Origin: Clarkia xantiana subsp. parviflora
Taxonomy: Eukaryota > Streptophyta > Magnoliopsida > Myrtales > Onagraceae
Direction of reading: 5' to 3'
DNA: 64,000 nucleotides
Assembly: GCA_036873135.1 (NCBI GenBank)
Contig: JAPTYO010000002.1
Span: forward strand, 50,524,204-50,588,203
The translations under genes were made by a program, and so were the position numbers. A model generated the notes under the pieces. The model was not told where the DNA came from, searched no databases, and saw only the letters and a program-made list of their open reading frames with translations. This document shows positions 11,266-22,490 of the stretch, one piece after another. Every line of letters begins with the position of its first letter. The stretch's first letter is position 1.

Positions 11266-11460
11266 ATGACAGGCAGACGTACGAAGAAGGCGGGGGCAAG
11301 AAAGCCGAAGCCGACGAGAAGCCTACCAGGACCTTCTTACATTCCAGATGCAGAATCTACCGCCTCATCCGTGCCAACCGCAAATGTGCCTTCCACACAG
11401 CGCGGTCCCGAAGTCAGAACAATGCACCGGTGCACGAGTTTGAGCGAAGGACGGAGATGA
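11266..11460 (+). CDS. Short gag-like N-terminal ORF of element E (64 aa)
   Basis: Starts MTGRRTKKAGARK 31 bases after the primer binding site, the position and lysine-rich style of the gag N terminus of Tat-type elements (compare MAGGGKKKQ in element A). It stops after 64 codons, with no capsid-like domain. It may be a remnant or a retained leader sequence rather than a working protein. A longer frame at 11235-12017 overlaps it in another phase, lacks an ATG at its start and runs through the minisatellite, so I do not favour it. Confidence 0.4.
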   Translation: MTGRRTKKAGARKPKPTRSLPGPSYIPDAESTASSVPTANVPSTQRGPEVRTMHRCTSLSEGRR

Positions 11461-11765
11461 ATGAAGAGTTCCCATACGGGATGCCAGCTGACGAAGTGCA
11501 GCAACAAGCTACGACACGTAATCAACCTCTTCCTGATGACGTCAGTCCACCGGAAGAAAGAAGAAATCATGTTCAATGGAAGAAAACCGCAGCCAACAAG
11601 CAGAAGCCGACAACAATTCAGCAGGATCTTTCGCATTTGCATAAAGACATCTCTGCTGCATCCTCCATGCCAACAAGAAGTGCGCCCTTCGCACAGTGCG
11701 ACCAAAGAGTCCACAATGCAGCGCGCGTAACACCCCCGCCCGGGTTCGAGCCTAGGACGACAAGC

Positions 11766-11935
11766 GCCGAGTGCCATGTACCAGTGCCGGTGCCAGCGCC
11801 AGCGCCGAGTGCCAGTACCGAGTTCCAGCGCCAGGTGCCCGTGCCGAGTGTCCGTGCCGAGTGCCCGTGCCGAGTGCCCGTGTCAAGTGCCGGTGCCGAG
11901 TGTCCTTGTGCCGAGTGCCCGTGCAAAGTGCTAGC
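11766..11935. repeat. GTGCCGAGTGCCC minisatellite in element E
   Basis: About a dozen imperfect ~12-13 bp units around CCGAGTGCCCGTG, GC-rich against the surrounding sequence, inside the non-coding interior of the element. Confidence 0.75.
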
Positions 11936-12079
11936 GCCTCAACCCTGCAGCCTTGAAATACAACCGACAGTCACGACAACGTGCATACACGCAACAGTCT
12001 CTCATACAGACATCTAATGGGGGAAACTCCTTCAACACATCGACCTTCATGTCGACATCGAGCTCATACTAGCAACATA

Positions 12080-12817
12080 CATGACAACAAGGGTGAAATA
12101 TTTTCTAAGTGTTTTGCTCAAGATGACAGTCAGCATACTACAGGCTATCAGCATATTACCAAGTGTTAGCATACGACAAGGTGTTGACATACAACCTATG
12201 TTTACATCAAGCATATGGATACAGCGTACATAGCCAGGGATAGAGAAAAGATTCTAAGTGTGGGGGCAAGTGCGCACATTAAAGTGCGTACATACGAGCA
12301 CGCGCATACAGCTGTCGACATACAACGAGATGTCAGCTATCAGGAATATTCTCCAAGTGTTCCAACCATATCGGCTGTCGACATATGACGGGATGTCGAC
12401 CATCAATGAATATTTTCTAAGTGTTCCTCCATGTCAGCAGTCGACACATGACGAGAAGCCAGCTGTCAAGGATATTTTCTAAGTGTTCCACCATGTTAGT
12501 AATCAACAACCGTCAACGCGCGACAAGTTGATGACAATCAACAACCGTCAACACGCAACAAGTTGATGACAATCAACAACCGTCAACATACAACAAGATT
12601 GACGGCAGTCAACGACAGTCGACAAAGATCAAATAACGACAATCATGCAGTCAATAAGTCTCCCGACGAGAACTAAAGTGGAGCAAAATCAACGCTTTCG
12701 CACCAAATTGTCAAACAGGCCACCCCTGAGGTCAGTGCTGAACCTAAATTGGACGAATATCCTATCTTAAATAGATTCAAGCATGGGTTTTGAACCGCTA
12801 CTTGACTCGGGGGCAAG
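12080..12817. repeat. Interior short repeats of element E
   Basis: Degenerate units around GAATATTTTCTAAGTGTTCC and around ATCAACAACCGTCAACA with AACAAGTTGATGACA (12495-12620), ending in the purine-rich tract before the 3' LTR. No open frame of note. Confidence 0.6.
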
Positions 12818-13550
12818 TGATGGATATCTGTCCAATTCGGGTTCGTATTTACGTTTCGGACCTCGCAAACATGACGAAACCCATAAATGGATTTTACCGC
12901 GGACACCCCGAGTCCAAAATGGTTCGGAAGCGCGCAGCACCCATACCGGGACTTCCGGATTGCCACAAGGCAACTCGGAGGTCCGGATTGCCTCGACAGT
13001 CCGGACTAGTCCGGTTTGCCCGGCAATCCGGACCATGTCGGACATCCGACATGGTCCGGACTGTCGACTGGCACCGCGCGCTTACCCCTATTATTTTTAC
13101 TATGTATGAGAAGTCAGTGCGCACATAGCCAACCTCGATGTCGGTAAGCGTTTTCCTTTAAACCGGCATTGAACCACATATAACCGGGTACGGTTCTCGG
13201 GTTTCCTATAAATAGGGACCTAGACCTCCCATTTGAGAAGTTAACTCGAAACTCTCTCAAATTGTCTATTTGTGCTCTGAACTCTCTCTACATACTTTCT
13301 CTCTCTAGATTGTGACTTAAGCATCGGAGAGGGCTCAACTAGCACCCCCTCTCCATGCTGGTTACTGCCTGTTTTGCAGGACCCGACGTGTAGGAGACCG
13401 AGATTGGAGCCAAAGTCAAGTTCGGGGTTCGAGGATCGAGGTTCGCGGGTCGTGGATCGTGACGTGCTGACGGGAGACCGTACCTGTGTGCACATCCAAC
13501 CCGTTCGCGAAGAGCAACCCGAGGTGTCCCAGGTGGAACTGACCTCAACC
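12818..13550 (+). repeat. 3' LTR of element E
   Basis: Second copy of the LTR, with TATAAATA at 13207-13214. The differences are scattered substitutions plus a short deletion in the C-rich stretch near 13340 (compare 11003-11012). Confidence 0.85.
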
Positions 13551-13551
13551 C

Positions 13552-13830
13552 AATACACTAATAATAATAATCAGCACACTAATCAACTCTTACTAAAAAA
13601 AAAATAGAACACTAATCAACTCTTACTCAAAAAATCAGCAAACTAATTGTACATCATCATACTCTTACTAAAAAATTGTGCTTCATTCAATAACAAGTTA
13701 ATTTTTACAAAGCAACAAAATAATCAACTTTTAATAAATAAAAATCAGCACACTAATCGTACATCATTACACCTTTACTCAAAATTTGTGCTTCATTCAA
13801 TAACTAGTAAAAATTGACAAAAAGAAGAAC
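13552..13830. repeat. ~111 bp AT-rich tandem repeat, right part
   Basis: Continuation of the array at 10185-10476: CACTAATCAACTCTTACT and CTTCATTCAATAAC recur with a spacing near 111 bp (13681 and 13792). Confidence 0.75.
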
Positions 13831-14304
13831 AGGAACCCTAACGAAGCATAAAAGGATGAGAGAAATTGATAAGGAGAGAACAAGAAACCGAAACTTACTG
13901 AGAGAAAGTTGACAAGCACAGCCTTAAATTCTCATCTTCTGCTGTTGTTATTCAATTCTGGCCAATAAGAGAAGCACAATTCTTTTCTATTTACGATCAA
14001 ATCATCTAATTATGATCATAATTACAAGTAAGAGAAGCAAAATTGTTCTCTAATATACAGAATAGCAACCGTTTTAGCAGGCGGATGGAAAATCAATTAT
14101 TTTAATAATTTGTTTGGTTAAAATTACCACTCCTCATTCAAAAATTAACGGAGATATATAACTATGTTTGTGTTTTGCAAAATCTGATTTGTTAACTGTT
14201 AAAAAAAAGTTAGATTTATTTTTTAGTAATTAAACCTAAAAATTTATAATGTGAGAGACTTTCATTCTAATTTCTATGCGATTTGAATCAGATCATTAGT
14301 ATCC
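13831..14304. other. Intergenic region upstream of EMC4
   Basis: No plus-strand gene. On the minus strand 13830-13960 looks like a plant 5' leader: CTTCTTCTG- and TTTCTCTC-rich, with a GTAAGT donor-like site near 13905. This could be the first exon of a divergent gene whose body was displaced by the repeats and element E. Inference only. Confidence 0.3.
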
Positions 14305-14341
14305 GGGTCCGGGTCCGGGTCCATGATATCCGATAGGGCCC
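14305..14341 (+). promoter_or_regulatory. Cluster of GGNCCC cores upstream of EMC4
   Basis: Three adjacent GGGTCC (GGACCC on the other strand) at 14305-14322 and GGGCCC at 14336-14341, about 100 bases before the start codon. GGNCCC is the core bound by plant TCP factors and is common in housekeeping promoters; that these sites act here is inference. Confidence 0.45.
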
Positions 14342-14439
14342 GTTACTAGTCATTGGCCTGCGCCCTGCAGTTAGTTCTGCACAGCAGCGTGCGCCTCCTC
14401 CTGCATAAAGCAGAGACTTCAAGAAAATCTGATCGAGAG

Positions 14440-16287
14440 ATGGACAAGGGAAAAGGAGTAGCGGGGATGGGGAGAAGATGGGCAGTAGATTTCTCTGACA
14501 ATTCTGTGGCTCCTTCCTCGCGCGATTTCGCAGACCCTCCTGGCTTCAGTCGCGCCACTCAAGATCAGGTGTGTTTCCCAGTCAATTTGCTCTTTATAAG
14601 TTTTCTTTATTATTTATGTTGGGTTTTACTTAAGTTCTTGTTCGATTCCCCTTAAACGATCTATCTTCAGGATGATTCATCCGTTAGTCGCCAGAAGAAG
14701 GATGCTGAAGCAAATTGGAAGCTTCAGGTACTTGCTTTGTCAGATCTTGTGTATTAACTTGCCAATTCGTTGTGCCTTCATTGATCTATCGTGTGTTACC
14801 TTAATCTTGAAAGTGTTTGATTCCTGGGGATCCATAGGAGAATAGCTCAAAGGATCGAAAATAAGTCTTAATTGGTTATCTTAACTCCCATGAATTTAAG
14901 ATCGATAAAAGTTCAACTGATTACCTTCACTTCACTCCCATTAATATAAGAACTCGGGAAGAGATTGAACATCATTAACTCGTTAGAGAAATTGAATGGA
15001 TGCACTTAATTTGCTGTATTAGCAGCATCTATTTTGCACTTGGGCTTGTCATGGTTTTAAATGGGACAGACCAACAAGGTGGTAAAACTAAATGCTAGAG
15101 AAACACTCATTTTGTCTCGTTGGAGCTTTAAGCAAGCTACTGGCTGTCAACAACAACCAACAGAAGATGGAACATAGTGAACATGCATTAGATTACTAGT
15201 CTATATGTGCAAATAATTAGTTCCCCCTGGTGCTGATTATGGACTTTCTGAATCCTTGTATAGTGCACATACTATAAAGTGGAAAATTGCAGACTGATAT
15301 GGAAGCGAAAACCCCATGGGTGATAATGGTTTTGTGAGAGCATGTGGTTATTTTATTTTATTCTTTTTTTTTTCTCACTCGCTGCTGTTTGAACTATTAT
15401 TGATTTGAAAGACTTCTTCCTATGTTGTAATAGAAAGCTTGGGAAGTAGCGCAAGCTCCTTTTAAGAACTTGATGATGATGGGCTTTATGATGTGGATGG
15501 CTGGAAGTACAGTGCACCTCTTTAGTATTGGTATCACATTTTCAGCTCTTTGGCAACCATTAAGTGCTCTTCAGGGAGTTGGGAAGGGTAAGTGGTTTCT
15601 TCTTGTACCTTTTAACTATAGTGTTGGGCGTTTCTCAGTGTCTTTTCTCACTCAGTTACCGTACAAATAGCATGATGAATGTTGCAACAGATTATTGTTT
15701 CTTAGCATGAGGAAGTTGGGTTTTGCCATTTGTATGCAAATAACACACTCACTTATTATTTTTATTATGTCATTATATCAACTCTCCTTCTGCTGATAAG
15801 AGTCCCTGATTCAGAAGTAGAGCAAAGTTTGCTTATTTTGCATCTATAATGTGAGTATTTGTATTGGTTGCTCATGGTTGGCGGGTTGTGCAGTGTTTGA
15901 GCCATACAAAGACGGTAAAGTTGATCTTCTTGGGCCAAAGCTACTTTTCATTGCCCTCAATCTAGGTGGTATGCTTCTTGGTGTTTGGAAGGTTAGATCT
16001 CATCTTGATACCATTATCCTTTCCCTTGATCATCAGAGATCAGAGATAGGCAATATTATAAAAATTGATTGAACCTCTTTCTAACTTTTTTTGCAGTTAA
16101 ACACACTGGGCCTACTTCCTACTCATGTATCTGACTGGGTCTCATCCTTGCCTCCGGCACAGGTAAGATACCCTTGTTTTTTTAACAAGAGGATCAGCTG
16201 GTTCTTTGAATGTTTTACTTTATTCTGACAATATGGATTCTTTATCAGGAAATCGAGTATTCAGGTGGAGGCACCACTCTGTTCTAA
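14440..16287 (+). CDS. EMC4: EMC4, ER membrane protein complex subunit 4 (six exons, 180 aa)
   Basis: Exons 14440-14568, 14671-14727, 15434-15587, 15894-15991, 16097-16162 and 16249-16287 join in frame with GT-AG introns to give 180 residues and a TAA stop. The start MDKGKGVAGMGRRWAVDF is the first ATG of the frame. Residues 1-62 are hydrophilic. A membrane segment lies at about 74-100 (MMMGFMMWMAGSTVHLF onward, exon 3) and a second at about 128-146 (LLFIALNLGGMLLGVW, exon 4). The tail is LGLLPTHVSDWVSSLP followed by a Gly-rich end. This matches plant members of the EMC4/TMEM85 family (Pfam DUF1077 type). Family role: part of the ER membrane complex that inserts tail-anchored and multipass proteins into the ER membrane. 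All introns are U-rich and no frame damage is seen, so the gene looks functional. It stands alone among transposons. Confidence 0.95.
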
Positions 16288-16564
16288 AGTATACGGATGG
16301 ATACAGACATGTAGGGAATATCTCTATCCGTGTGGTTGGTTACATCTAATTTCAGATGGTCTGTTGTTTTAGCTATATGTAGCATGTTTTGGTTGTTTTG
16401 AGTAATTGATAGCTTCACTAGATTGATTGCTCTGAATGTATTTGTGATACAACTATCCGGTCTCATTTAGGCTTTGATTTGGGTTTCTGTTTATCTGCAA
16501 ACTTTGCTGCCGTGGAAGTGCGCGGCTATTGTGCGGGTGAAACGTTACTCTTTTAGTAAAACCA
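16288..16564 (+). other. EMC4 3' untranslated region and downstream flank
   Basis: T-rich, no open frame. The exact polyadenylation site cannot be fixed; no perfect AATAAA was found. Confidence 0.4.
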
Positions 16565-17055
16565 ATTATTGGTTAACTTTTTAGCACCTCAACTTTTTTT
16601 TTTTTACTTTTAGGCATAGCAACTATTAGAAGTAATTATTCAATGATGCATGACTTGTTTCACTTGGTTAGTGCTCGCCTTGGTCCGTGCTCATATTGGT
16701 CTTGATTACCACGTTTGCAAGATCATATTTAGCATGTGTTTGGGCCAATTCGAATCATCTAGCTTGACAAATAGAGTTGTCACAAATTTAGAGTTTTGAT
16801 AAGTTAATTTGTATTAGGGGGCTCGACCTGATCTGAGTTTGTGCTAGACATAGTCTCTCTCGTACTAGATTAGATCTAGCATGGGCTTGGGCCAATACGA
16901 GCCTCTTACCAGATGAACCAAGCCAAACTTTATTGAATAATCACACTTAGGCGTCCTTTAAAAAAATTGAGGTACCAAAATGTTAATAACCGATAGTTGA
17001 GATAAGTCTAAATTTTTTTAAAAAAAAGTGAGGTACTAAAAAATTAATAACTGAT
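16565..17055. mobile_element. Possible MITE-like inverted-repeat element downstream of EMC4
   Basis: The left end (ACTTTTTAGCACCTCAAC, 16576-16593) and right end (GTGAGGTACTAAAAAATTAA, ~17029-17048) are imperfect inverted complements about 480 bp apart with no coding capacity between. No target duplication could be established, so the boundaries and class are uncertain. Confidence 0.35.
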
Positions 17056-17089
17056 ATTTGACGCATCTATCCTAAATTTTCTTGAGATT

Positions 17090-18290
17090 GACTTATCCGT
17101 CTACTCCAACTTTGAATAGCCCGTAACTCCAGCTCCATGCTCCCCTGAACATCACCAGCCCTGTTAAACCCGTCAATGACGGTACCGTTGCTCGATCAGA
17201 CAATCCTGCTATGTCTCCGCTGTGTTCACTAGCCATCCACGAGGCATCATAATTCATCTTTACTACACCCGTCAGCGGAGGCTTCTAGTGATCTTCTAAT
17301 ACTGTTGCGTTAGAATGGCCATCTGCTGTATCACACGGTCGGCCCATAATAGCTGTGTCAGCTTCAATCACTCGGTCGACCCATAATGGCTGCTCCTGCG
17401 ACCATCCTCCAAGTCCACCTGGCTCGCTCTCCTCGGAAATTACTCCAGCAGTGCCCCTATTGTGATTCAAGCGTCCCGTCTCCGCCTAGTACTCGGTCTG
17501 CTAAACCAAGATAACCTCAGTTGTTCGAATAGGGTTCGGTGTCGTAGTGTTATACATGGCTCGACAACGTTCTTTCCAAATGTTCTAGCATATCAAGCCA
17601 ACAAGGGACCAGCGTTCCTTTCGCCCCTGCTTGGACAGAATCGATGCCTCTTTTGGGTGTGCTAGTCTCGCCACGAATGGTATCCACAGGTAGCTCGGAT
17701 GGTGAGCAAACCACACCTTCTTTGCCCGTTCACATCCATAAATCATATGATCAATTGTTTCAGCTTCAGTATAGAAAAGACAAGTATCGTCAATGTTCAG
17801 TCCTCTACCCTGTAGACATGCCCCTGCCACCGCACCAGTACTTAACTTCCAAACAAACATACGAACCTTAGGATTTAAAGTCTGGGATCCCATGTTGCGC
17901 AGGAATGATAGTTTCTCCATCTGGAGACGATAGCTACATATAAGTTGATTTGACTGTGAGCTCCCCTATTCTCGTGTGAGGCCAAATGAACCTATCTTAG
18001 CACGGTTCGTAGGGTAGCATAATGGATTGGATGGCGTCCCGTTGTGCTGCAGTAACTTGGGGTGCATATTATTAGTGATCCATGTCAGGGGATCAACTAT
18101 ATCAATTAGAGAAGAGACCAGCCGAGGCTGCGTCTTTACCAAGGTGCCCTGCGGTAGTGTCAGACGAAAGTTGGGTAGAGAAAGGATTCAGGCATCCTTG
18201 TACACATTAACACTCTCACCATTTCGATCTTCAAAGCCCATTGTTGATCGATACATCCCTACCTGCTAGTAGGCTCGTCCAGAATAGATT
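17090..18290 (-). pseudogene. LINE (L1-type) fragment: RT tail, zinc-binding and RNase H-like regions
   Basis: Minus-strand translation gives, in order, a linker with GNGESVNVYKDAW (near 18200), a reverse-transcriptase zinc-binding-like segment (17585-17920: NPKVRMFVWKLSTGAV ... ETIDHMIYGCERAKKVWF, the usual C-H-C pattern partly lost), and the start of an RNase H-like domain (KMNYDASWMASEHSGD near 17200-17260). Frames shift several times, there is no endonuclease or RT core, and no poly(A) end is seen. It is a different LINE from that at 27213-42285. Confidence 0.75.
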
Positions 18291-18299
18291 TTATTTGTT

Positions 18300-19118
18300 T
18301 TAGATATAATGTTTATTTCAGAAAAAAATATAAATAAATAAAATGTCTCGATTTGGTGGTGTTAGAGTGCTTCCATTAAATAGAACTAATGAAAGCTGAT
18401 GTGTCAAATTGAATAAAATGTTGAAATAAATAAATAATATTTTTTTTTTCTGAAAAAATGTTTTAAAATTAAAAAAAACCTAGAAAATACAAAATAATTT
18501 TTTTTATAACGGAAAAAATGAAATAAATTTTGATTACATAATTGTTAAATGAAAATTAAATTACAAAAACTAGCAACAAATACAACATATATCTTTAAAG
18601 CGTTTAGCTAAAAAAAGTTTTGAAAAAACCGAATAATCATATAAAATTATGAAACATAATTTTTTTAAGTCAAATAAATTAAATTGTATTTTTAAAATAA
18701 ATACAAAAAGTACATAAACATGGTGAGGTTTTCTACAATAATAGTAAAAATATTTCTAGAAACGGTATAATATAGAGTATACATATGATAATAATACTCA
18801 AATGAAGAAAAATAAGCATTGGCTAAAAAAATTAGTATGAAAGAAAGGTAAAAAAATATCTTATTAAAAGAAAAAGTAACAAAACTTAAAAGTATAATTT
18901 TGAAAAATAAAATAGAAAAAAGAGAGGCGTCAGTTGAACCCAGCCTTGGCTTAGACACTACATCGTGTAATTTGGATGTATTGGTCTATATCGAACCCAG
19001 GATGAGATTCGATCCTGACCGAGTCAATTCGATCTCAAGAGTCAATGTGACTTTAGTTCGAACCTTAGGTTGAGTGGGTTGATGGCTCGATCTTGGCTGG
19101 ATCCAACTGACCATTATT
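18300..19118. other. AT-rich intergenic stretch
   Basis: No gene. Long A/T runs at 18300-18900, then ~200 bp of ordinary sequence with GATTCGATC/TCGATCTC repeats up to the truncated LTR of element B. Confidence 0.5.
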
Positions 19119-19119
19119 A

Positions 19120-19516
19120 TTTTAAAAAAAATATTTTTCTAATCACGCCCTTTCCGTACTTTAATTAACATATTTGCCAATTTTTAAATTTAAACATGTA
19201 CTAAGTCAAGTTAATCTAACATTATAAAAAAACTAAACTAATTTTTATGCGAAACCATTATTAACGACAAATCTAAGCATGAAAAAAAAAAAAAAACTAT
19301 TAAACATCTAAAAAACTCTTAATTAAGTTAAAATCTAAATGGAATTAAGCATGCTCAAAATCATGATACAATTTAAAAAATACATGTCATATACACATAT
19401 TTACAAAAACATGGTATCTAATTAAATTTAAATTTTAACTATCTAATTAACACAACATGATAATAATAATAAGTAATAGAAAAAAAACTAATTATTAAAT
19501 AATAATAATAATATTA

Positions 19517-19569
<53 letters not shown>

Positions 19570-20309
19570 CTTACAGCGGGACAAATCTCACTTCAGGAGG
19601 GAGGGAGGTCAGCGACGGGAGGACTGGGCTCGCCGGCGGACGACGACGGAATCGAACGGCTGGGCGGAACGACGACGGGCGACGGTGGACTAGGGCACGG
19701 CAGCAGGCTGACCGGAGCTGATGGCCGCAAGCACCAGCGTTCGGGGTTGACTGTAGCGCGGCGGTGGTGGCGTCCTGGTCGGGCGAGCGGCGCAGCGGGA
19801 TGAGTTCCGGCACAGTCACGGCGATGGTCGGGCGGGGGATTTCCGGCGGACGGCGGACTGGCTGCAGGTGCAGCCGGCCTTGGCTCCGGCGGGAGAGAAG
19901 CTGAAAGGGGGGAGAGAGACTTTTTTTTTTGCACAGAAATCGAGAAAAAAATATTATTTTATTGTTGTCCAGCTTTTTTTTTTGTGTGTGTGTTTACATA
20001 GACACTAGGACTATTTATAGCTAACCTAGACCCAAAAATTAGGAAAAAAATATATTTGCTCTAATATACTCTATAAATTCTGAAAATTATATAATATATA
20101 TTTATGTATATTGTCATAAATATTTATTATATATTTTCTGAATTTTACATAATATTTAATGCATATGTATTGTCATAATTTAAACTGAGTCTACTTTTGG
20201 CAACCCCACGACCTTCCATATTTAAATATTTCCTTTTTTAAACGCGTTACACATAACATTTTTGAACGTGTTATATATGTGTCGCGCGTACCAAAATTAG
20301 GTGTTTACA
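19120..20309 (-). repeat. 3' LTR of element B (outer end truncated)
   Basis: Ends ...AGGTGTTTACA at 20309. A (TAA)n tract at 19497-19567 and a GC-rich block (19570-19910) are present. The outer part (corresponding to 26153-~26340) is missing, so no target duplication can be read on the left. Confidence 0.8.
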
Positions 20310-20464
20310 GCTTGCCCCTCTTTGGACGGACTCCCGTAGAATGCATTCAAGGGGGTTTGTCCAAAGACGAGTAAACACTAATTTTGCTAGGAAGTATATC
20401 TTCTTCCGGGTCTTCAAGTCTCCAAGTTGGCCTTTGGCTTTATTAACGATGCGAAAAAGTTAAA

Positions 20465-21300
20465 CTTCTGTCGGCGGTGCCCCTGTTGACAGTGCCTCCA
20501 TTGGTATCGCAGAAAAGTAAAGCCTCGGTCGGCGGTGCCCCTGTTGGCGGTGCCTCCGTTGGCGTGCGGAAAATAGAACCTCCGTCAGCGGTGCCCCTGT
20601 TGGCGGTGCCTCCATTGGTAGTGCAGAAAATGGAACCTCCGTCGGCGGTGCCCCTGTTGGCGGTGCCTCCATTGGTAGTGCGGAAAATAAAACCTCTGTC
20701 GGCGGTGCCCCTGTTGGCGGTGCCTCCATTGGTACTGCAGAAAGTAAAGCCTCCAGAGGCGTGCGAAAAAGTAAAGCCTCCAGTGGCGTGCAGAAAAGTA
20801 AAGCCTCCAGTGGCATGCAGTAAAGTAAAACCTCAATCGACGTTGCCTCCAGTGGCGAGCGACAAGGAAAAGCCTCCAGTGGCGTGCAATAAAGTAAAAC
20901 CTTTGGTGATGATTGGTAACAGAAGACCTCTACGTCAGACAGTACCAACAACCTCTGGTGACGCCTCTAGTGGCGAGTGGTAACGGAAAAACCTTTACGT
21001 CAGACCGTACCGGAAAACCTCTGGTGATATCTCTGGTGGCGAAAGACCTCTACGTCAGACCGTACCGGAGAACCTTTGGTGATGCCTCTAGTGGCGAGTG
21101 GTAACGGAAGACCTCTAAGTCAGGCCGTACCGGAAAACCTCTGGTGATATCTCTGGTGGCGGAAGACCTCTACGTCAGACCGTACCGGAGACCCTTTGGC
21201 GATGCCTCTAGGGGCGTATGTCGGAGAAGTGCCTCTAGTGGGGTCCGTTGGAGAAGTGCCTCTAGTGGCGTGACTTGCGATGGCTGAATACTAATACTTC
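20465..21300. repeat. GGCGGTGCC minisatellite region of element B
   Basis: Counterpart of 5410-6110 in C, with additional GGCGGTGCCCCTGTTGGCGG units at 20640-20740. Apparent open frames on both strands are repeat translations. Confidence 0.85.
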
Positions 21301-21360
21301 GTTCGTCGGGGGTGACTCTCAGAAAGCTGGACCACTTCAGATCCCGATTGTCGGTTGATT

Positions 21361-21630
21361 TGTAGGAACAGACTGTAACAGTCCTACTCATCTTTGAATG
21401 GTGACTCGCGAGAGCAGACTGTAACCGTCTCGTTTGCCGTGAAAATGACTTGTAGGAACAGACTATAACTGTCCTACTCATCCTTGAATGGTGACTCGCG
21501 AGAGCAGACTGTAACCGTCCCGCCCGTCATGAAGTTGACTCGTAGGAACAGATTGTAACTGTCCTACTTATCCTTGAATGGTGACTCGCGAGAGCAGACT
21601 GTAACCGTCCCGCTTGCCGTGATGTTGATT
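21361..21630. repeat. 90 bp hairpin repeat of element B (three copies)
   Basis: GTAGGAACAG-type arms at 21361, 21451 and 21541, exact 90 bp spacing, same fold as in C. Confidence 0.8.
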
Positions 21631-21939
21631 TGGAAAACACTATACCGTTAGATAATACACAGGCGCACGAATGTTTGTCCCTAATTTTTGCCTAAATTGT
21701 GCATGGTGCGACAACTTAGCGGAATCTTTCTTTCTTTTTTTTTTTTGAGAATCTCTCTCTTTTTTCTCTCCTTTTGCCACGGTCGATTGAGAGATTTCCG
21801 ACCGTGCCCCTCGGTTTTTTATTTCCTCTCCTTTTGCCATCATTGGAATTTATGAATTTGCAACCATGCCCCTCATTTCCTGATTTTTCCTAGGCCGCCC
21901 TTTCGGGTTTTCAACCTAACGGGAGCACTCTTTGTTTGG

Positions 21940-22490
21940 TAGCCAATCAAACGGTGGCTGTGACCCGTACTTTATTTTCCGCCTCGATGCGGGAGTATTT
22001 GTAGCCCTTTGGAAGGTGACTGTGACCCTTTTCTCACCGTCTTCGATGTTGCGGGAGCTCTTTTGATTGTAGCCGTTTAGAGGGACGACTGTGACCCTTT
22101 CTTTTATTTTCCGCCCTCACCAGGTTCGCGGGATCACTCTTTTTTTTGTAGCCATTTTAAGGGTGGCTGTGGCCCTTTTTATTCTCTCGCCCTCATAGGG
22201 TTTGCAGGGTCTCTTTTTTTTATTTTATAGCCATTTGGAGGGTGGCTCTGGCCCTTTCACTTATTTCCCGCTTTTGATGTTGCGGGAGCGCTCTTTATCT
22301 GTAGCCATTTGAAGGGTGGCTGTGGCCCTTTCTTTGTAGTCGTTTTAGGGACGACTGAGGTTCTTTTTATTTGTAGTTGATTTAGGGACAACTGTGACCC
22401 TTCTATTTTTCCACTGCTCTCACAAAATTTACGTGAAAACTCCCTTTATTTTTCTGTGGCCGATTAAAGGGCGGCTGTGACCCTAAATAA
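21940..22490. repeat. ~70 bp hairpin repeat array of element B
   Basis: About seven units of GTAGCC...GGTGGCTGTG alternating with CCCGC...GCGGG (clear at 22267-22286). Shorter than the arrays in C and D. 22500-23580 then holds non-coding sequence shared with C and D; no gene. Confidence 0.8.

Larger units (their letters stand above)
10477..13550 (+). mobile_element. Element E: non-autonomous LTR retrotransposon (LARD-like, ~3.07 kb)
   Basis: Two direct LTRs (10477-11214 and 12818-~13550) flank a 1.6 kb interior with no protease, RT or integrase. A primer binding site identical to that of element A follows the first LTR, and a purine-rich tract (CGGGGGCAAG, 12808-12817) precedes the second. 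A short gag-like N terminus is present. I could not settle the target duplication: CAACA before the element versus CAACC after it is only a 4/5 match. The shared priming site suggests, but does not prove, that an A-like element supplies the enzymes. Confidence 0.85.

Noticed and set aside
11235..12017. 260-codon plus-strand frame in element E
   Set aside because: It begins with TTG, overlaps the ATG-started gag-like frame in another phase, and runs through a minisatellite; no domain.
14353..14655. Longer 100-codon frame containing EMC4 exon 1
   Set aside because: It starts at a TTG and runs into intron 1; the first ATG (14440) and the spliced model fit the EMC4 family.
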